Source of the DNA: an uncultured Muribaculaceae bacterium
GTDB lineage: Bacteria > Bacteroidota > Bacteroidia > Bacteroidales > Muribaculaceae
DNA length: 25,985 nt
Assembly (NCBI GenBank): GCA_910579995.1
Contig: CAJTWH010000035.1
Coordinates: 1 to 25,985 of the forward strand
Direction of reading: 5' to 3'
Shown here: positions 23,455 to 25,985 of the stretch, in pieces
Position numbering within the stretch: the first letter of the stretch is position 1
How the letters are laid out: the number at the start of each line of letters is the position of its first letter
Program-made: the position numbers and the translations under genes
The notes under the pieces: model-generated
What the model saw: the letters and a program-made list of their open reading frames with translations, nothing else
What the model was told of the DNA's origin: nothing
Databases searched by the model: none

Positions 23455-25875
23455 ATGAAAAGAATAATCGCAATCAGCTTTGCGGGTCTGGCATTGTGTG
23501 CCTCGGCCCAGCGAAGCGAAACCACACTCAACGAAGGGTGGCAATTCTCAAAAGGCACGCTTGACCAAGCCGAGGGCTGGCAGACAGTACGTGTGCCGCA
23601 CGACTGGGCTATATACGGCCCCTTCGACCGTGCAAACGACCTGCAGAAAGTTGCAGTAAAGCAGAACGGTGAAACCGCCGAGACTTGGAAAACCGGCCGT
23701 ACCGGAGGTCTTCCGTTTATCGGCAAAGGTGTCTACAAGACTACTTTTGAGGTGCCCGACACTGCCGGCCGTGATATCTCTATACTCTTTGACGGAGCCA
23801 TGAGCAATGCCCATGTCACCCTCAACGGCAAGGAAATCGGTCAGTGGCCTTACGGCTATAACTCGTTTACGGTAAATACAAAAGGAGCGGTAAAGCCCGG
23901 AGCGAACGAACTCGTTGTTCAGCTCGAGAACAAAGAACGCGCCTCGCGCTGGTATCCCGGAGCCGGATTGTACCGTAACGTACATGTGATCAACACCGAC
24001 CGAGTGCATATACCTGTATGGGGCACGTATGTGACAACCCCTAAAATCACAGGTGAATATGCGTCGGTGAATCTGCGCATGACTATCGATGGCGCCACCA
24101 AGGGCGAGAAAGTGACTGTAAATACAGATATCATCAGCCCCGAAGGCAAAGTGGTGGCTAATGACAAGTCAGTGTATTACGCCCATGGCCAACAGTTCGC
24201 TCAGAACTTCCTCGTAGAGCAACCCCAGCTGTGGGAGCTTGACGACCCGCGCCTCTACACCGCCCGCACTACATTGAGTGTAGACGGAAAGGAGGTCGAC
24301 AGCTACGATACCCGCTTCGGCATACGAAGCATTGAATACATACCCGAGAAAGGTTTCTTCCTCAACGGCAAGGTGACAAAATTCAAAGGCGTATGCAACC
24401 ATCATGACCTCGGTCCTCTCGGAGCCGCAGTCAATAAGTCAGCTCTTCGCCACCAGATAGAACTGCTCAAAGATATGGGTGTGAACGCTATCCGTACATC
24501 TCACAACATGCCCGCACCCGAGCTTGCCGAGCTTTGCGACGAGATGGGCATGATGTTGATGGTAGAGCCTTTCGACGACTGGGGCTTCCGACCCAAATCG
24601 CCCAACGGCTACGGCTCTGTGTTCAACGAATGGGCAGAGCGCGACATCACCAACATGGTAGAGAATTTCCGCAACAATCCCTCGGTTGTGATGTGGTCGA
24701 TAGGCAATGAAGTGCCGAGCCAATGGGGCCCCGACGGCATGCGTGAGCTCACCATGCTTCAGGATCTCGTGCATAGCCTTGACCCTACCCGCCCTGTGAC
24801 CTGCGGCATGGATCAGATCCGTGCGGTGCTTGACAACGGCTTTGCCGCCGCTCTCGATATCCCCGGCTTCAACTATAAGCCCCAGCACTACGACAATGCC
24901 TACGAGCGCCTGCCGCAAAAATTGATATTGGGCTCGGAAACAGCCTCGACAGTTTCGTCGCGAGGTAAGTATTACTTCCCCGTGGATTTCAAAGAGCGCA
25001 ATGTAAAAATGCACCCCGACAACCAGAGCAACAGCTACGATAACGAGACTTGCTCATGGTCGAATACCCCCGATATAGATTTCGCTATGGACGACGACCG
25101 CGAATGGGTGATCGGTCAATTTGTGTGGACCGGCTTCGACTATCTCGGCGAGCCCTCGCCCTACGATACCGACGCATGGCCAAGCCACAGCTCTTATTTC
25201 GGCATAATCGACCTCGCGTCGCTGCCCAAAGACCGCTTCTATCTCTATCGTTCGAAATGGAATGACAAAGATGAGACCCTGCACGTGCTTCCTCACTGGA
25301 CATGGCCCGACCGCAAGGGTAAGGTAACCCCCGTATTTGTATATACATCGTATCCTTCTGCCGAGCTGTTTGTCAACGGCAAGAGTCAGGGTAAACGCAG
25401 CAAGGCCGACGCCGACAATAATGTTGACCGCTACCGTCTGCGCTGGAATGATGTGGTATACCAGCCGGGTGAAATCCGCGTGGTGGCCTACGATGAAAAT
25501 GGAAACGCTGCCGCTGAGAAAACCGTTCGCACAGCCGGAAAGGCAAAATCACTGCGCATTACCCCTAACCGCACAGAGATTGCAGCCGACGGCGACGAAC
25601 TTGTATATTTCACTGTCGAAGCCTTGGACGCAAACGGCACTCCGGTGCCCGGTGCAGAAAACCTCGTGAAATTCCAAGTCACCGGAGCCGGCACATTCGA
25701 GGCCACAGCCAATGGCGACCCTACATGCCTCATGCCGTTCCAGAATCCGGAGATGAAACTCTTCAGCGGAGCTGCAACAGCTATCGCCCGCTCAGCCAAG
25801 ACTCCCGGCACCCTTACTATCAAGGCTACTGCCAAGGGTCTCAAACCGGCTACGGCTACAGTTGAAGTGAAATAA
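23455..25875 (+). CDS. Exported GH2 beta-galactosidase-like glycoside hydrolase
   Basis: Retaining exo-glycosidase of family GH2, probably periplasmic. The ATG at 23455 gives 806 aa with a signal peptide MKRIIAISFAGLALCASAQ; an in-frame TTG at 23401 lies inside the kinase gene. Domains in order: sugar-binding jelly roll (about 25-185, RVPHDWAI and RWYPGAGLYRNV), immunoglobulin-like domain (about 190-290), TIM barrel (about 295-590) with FKGVCNHHDLG and NAIRTSHN, then a DUF4982-like and a second Ig-like domain (about 610-806). The acid/base is Glu419 in SIGNEVPSQW and the nucleophile Glu495 in LGSETAST. This layout is common in Bacteroidales beta-galactosidases, but beta-glucuronidase, mannosidase and other GH2 activities cannot be excluded. 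No susC/susD pair is in the window. Confidence 0.95.
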   Translation: MKRIIAISFAGLALCASAQRSETTLNEGWQFSKGTLDQAEGWQTVRVPHDWAIYGPFDRANDLQKVAVKQNGETAETWKTGRTGGLPFIGKGVYKTTFEVPDTAGRDISILFDGAMSNAHVTLNGKEIGQWPYGYNSFTVNTKGAVKPGANELVVQLENKERASRWYPGAGLYRNVHVINTDRVHIPVWGTYVTTPKITGEYASVNLRMTIDGATKGEKVTVNTDIISPEGKVVANDKSVYYAHGQQFAQNFLVEQPQLWELDDPRLYTARTTLSVDGKEVDSYDTRFGIRSIEYIPEKGFFLNGKVTKFKGVCNHHDLGPLGAAVNKSALRHQIELLKDMGVNAIRTSHNMPAPELAELCDEMGMMLMVEPFDDWGFRPKSPNGYGSVFNEWAERDITNMVENFRNNPSVVMWSIGNEVPSQWGPDGMRELTMLQDLVHSLDPTRPVTCGMDQIRAVLDNGFAAALDIPGFNYKPQHYDNAYERLPQKLILGSETASTVSSRGKYYFPVDFKERNVKMHPDNQSNSYDNETCSWSNTPDIDFAMDDDREWVIGQFVWTGFDYLGEPSPYDTDAWPSHSSYFGIIDLASLPKDRFYLYRSKWNDKDETLHVLPHWTWPDRKGKVTPVFVYTSYPSAELFVNGKSQGKRSKADADNNVDRYRLRWNDVVYQPGEIRVVAYDENGNAAAEKTVRTAGKAKSLRITPNRTEIAADGDELVYFTVEALDANGTPVPGAENLVKFQVTGAGTFEATANGDPTCLMPFQNPEMKLFSGAATAIARSAKTPGTLTIKATAKGLKPATATVEVK

Positions 25876-25899
25876 ACATAATCTGATTTTCGCGTATAA

Positions 25900-25935
25900 A
25901 GCGGCTGTCGGCATTTGCCGGCAGCCGCTATTTTC
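25900..25935 (+). terminator. Intrinsic terminator of the GH2 gene
   Basis: AGCGGCTGTCGGC (25900-25912), a 4-base loop ATTT, then GCCGGCAGCCGCT (25917-25929): 13 bp with one G-T pair, followed by ATTTTC. This is the clearest terminator in the window, and it is also the likely 5' exon of the intron that begins next to it. Confidence 0.85.
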
Positions 25936-25985
25936 GTTCGCCCGACAGGGGCATAATCTAACGGGTGCAAGTCCCTAAGGCGGCC
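25936..25985 (+). mobile_element. 5' end of a group IIC intron (cut by window end)
   Basis: Fifty bases starting GTTCGCCCGACAGGGGC and containing GGGTGCAAGTCCC (25963-25975). From memory, the Oceanobacillus iheyensis group IIC intron begins GUGUGCCCGGCAUGGG and has its GGGUGAGAGUCCC element 27 bases from the intron start; the same 27-base offset is found here. GCCC (25940-25943) can pair with GGGC (25949-25952). The proposed boundary lies six bases behind a terminator stem, which is the known insertion site of class C introns. The intron-encoded reverse transcriptase, domain V and 3' end would be outside the window. The first bases (GTTCG instead of GTGYG) deviate, so the exact boundary is uncertain. 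Confidence 0.75.

Overview
The window looks like a chromosomal segment of a Bacteroidales bacterium, most likely close to the Muribaculaceae. The support is indirect. Several genes are preceded by Bacteroidota-type -7 boxes (TAnnTTTG) without Shine-Dalgarno sequences. The protein set also fits: Na+-NQR, pyruvate phosphate dikinase, a succinate-type CoA-transferase, a tricorn-like S41 peptidase and an exported GH2 enzyme. The family assignment is inference from gene content; no rRNA or other marker is present.

Layout. Bases 28-8778 (minus strand) carry ppdK and, upstream of it, a complete nqrABCDEF operon; ppdK has its own promoter. Bases 8967-10577 (plus) carry two exported proteins: a MORN-repeat plus GH25 muramidase and an unrecognised exported protein. 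They are separated from convergent miaB (10637-11980, minus) by a strong 13-bp hairpin. A nearly symmetrical pair of back-to-back promoters serves miaB and a small proline-rich membrane protein (12040-12393, plus), which is followed by a CoA-transferase (12462-13955). The 221 bases from 13956 to 14176 hold no gene but a dense series of hairpins. Next comes a tight plus-strand cluster: a DUF389 membrane protein, an ArnT-like glycosyltransferase and ferritin (14177-17688). A MATE exporter (17769-19214, minus) is divergent from a tricorn-like peptidase (19360-22521). A BadF/BadG-type sugar-kinase-like protein and an exported GH2 beta-galactosidase-like enzyme follow (22590-25875). The last 50 bases look like the 5' end of a group IIC intron inserted directly behind the GH2 terminator; the window cuts it off.

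How the genes fit together. Na+-NQR (sodium-pumping NADH:quinone oxidoreductase), PPDK (PEP/pyruvate interconversion) and the CoA-transferase (succinyl-CoA/acetate or propionate) all fit the succinate/propionate fermentation with fumarate respiration known in Bacteroidales. The kinase-GH2 pair suggests glycan use, and GH25, the ArnT-like enzyme, MATE and ferritin suggest envelope and stress functions. No gene-free stretch exceeds 300 bases. I saw no tRNA, rRNA, CRISPR array, transposase or phage gene. I did not find a clearly new multi-gene system; the most interesting signals are the intron end, the hairpin chain before the DUF389 gene and the MORN-GH25 fusion.
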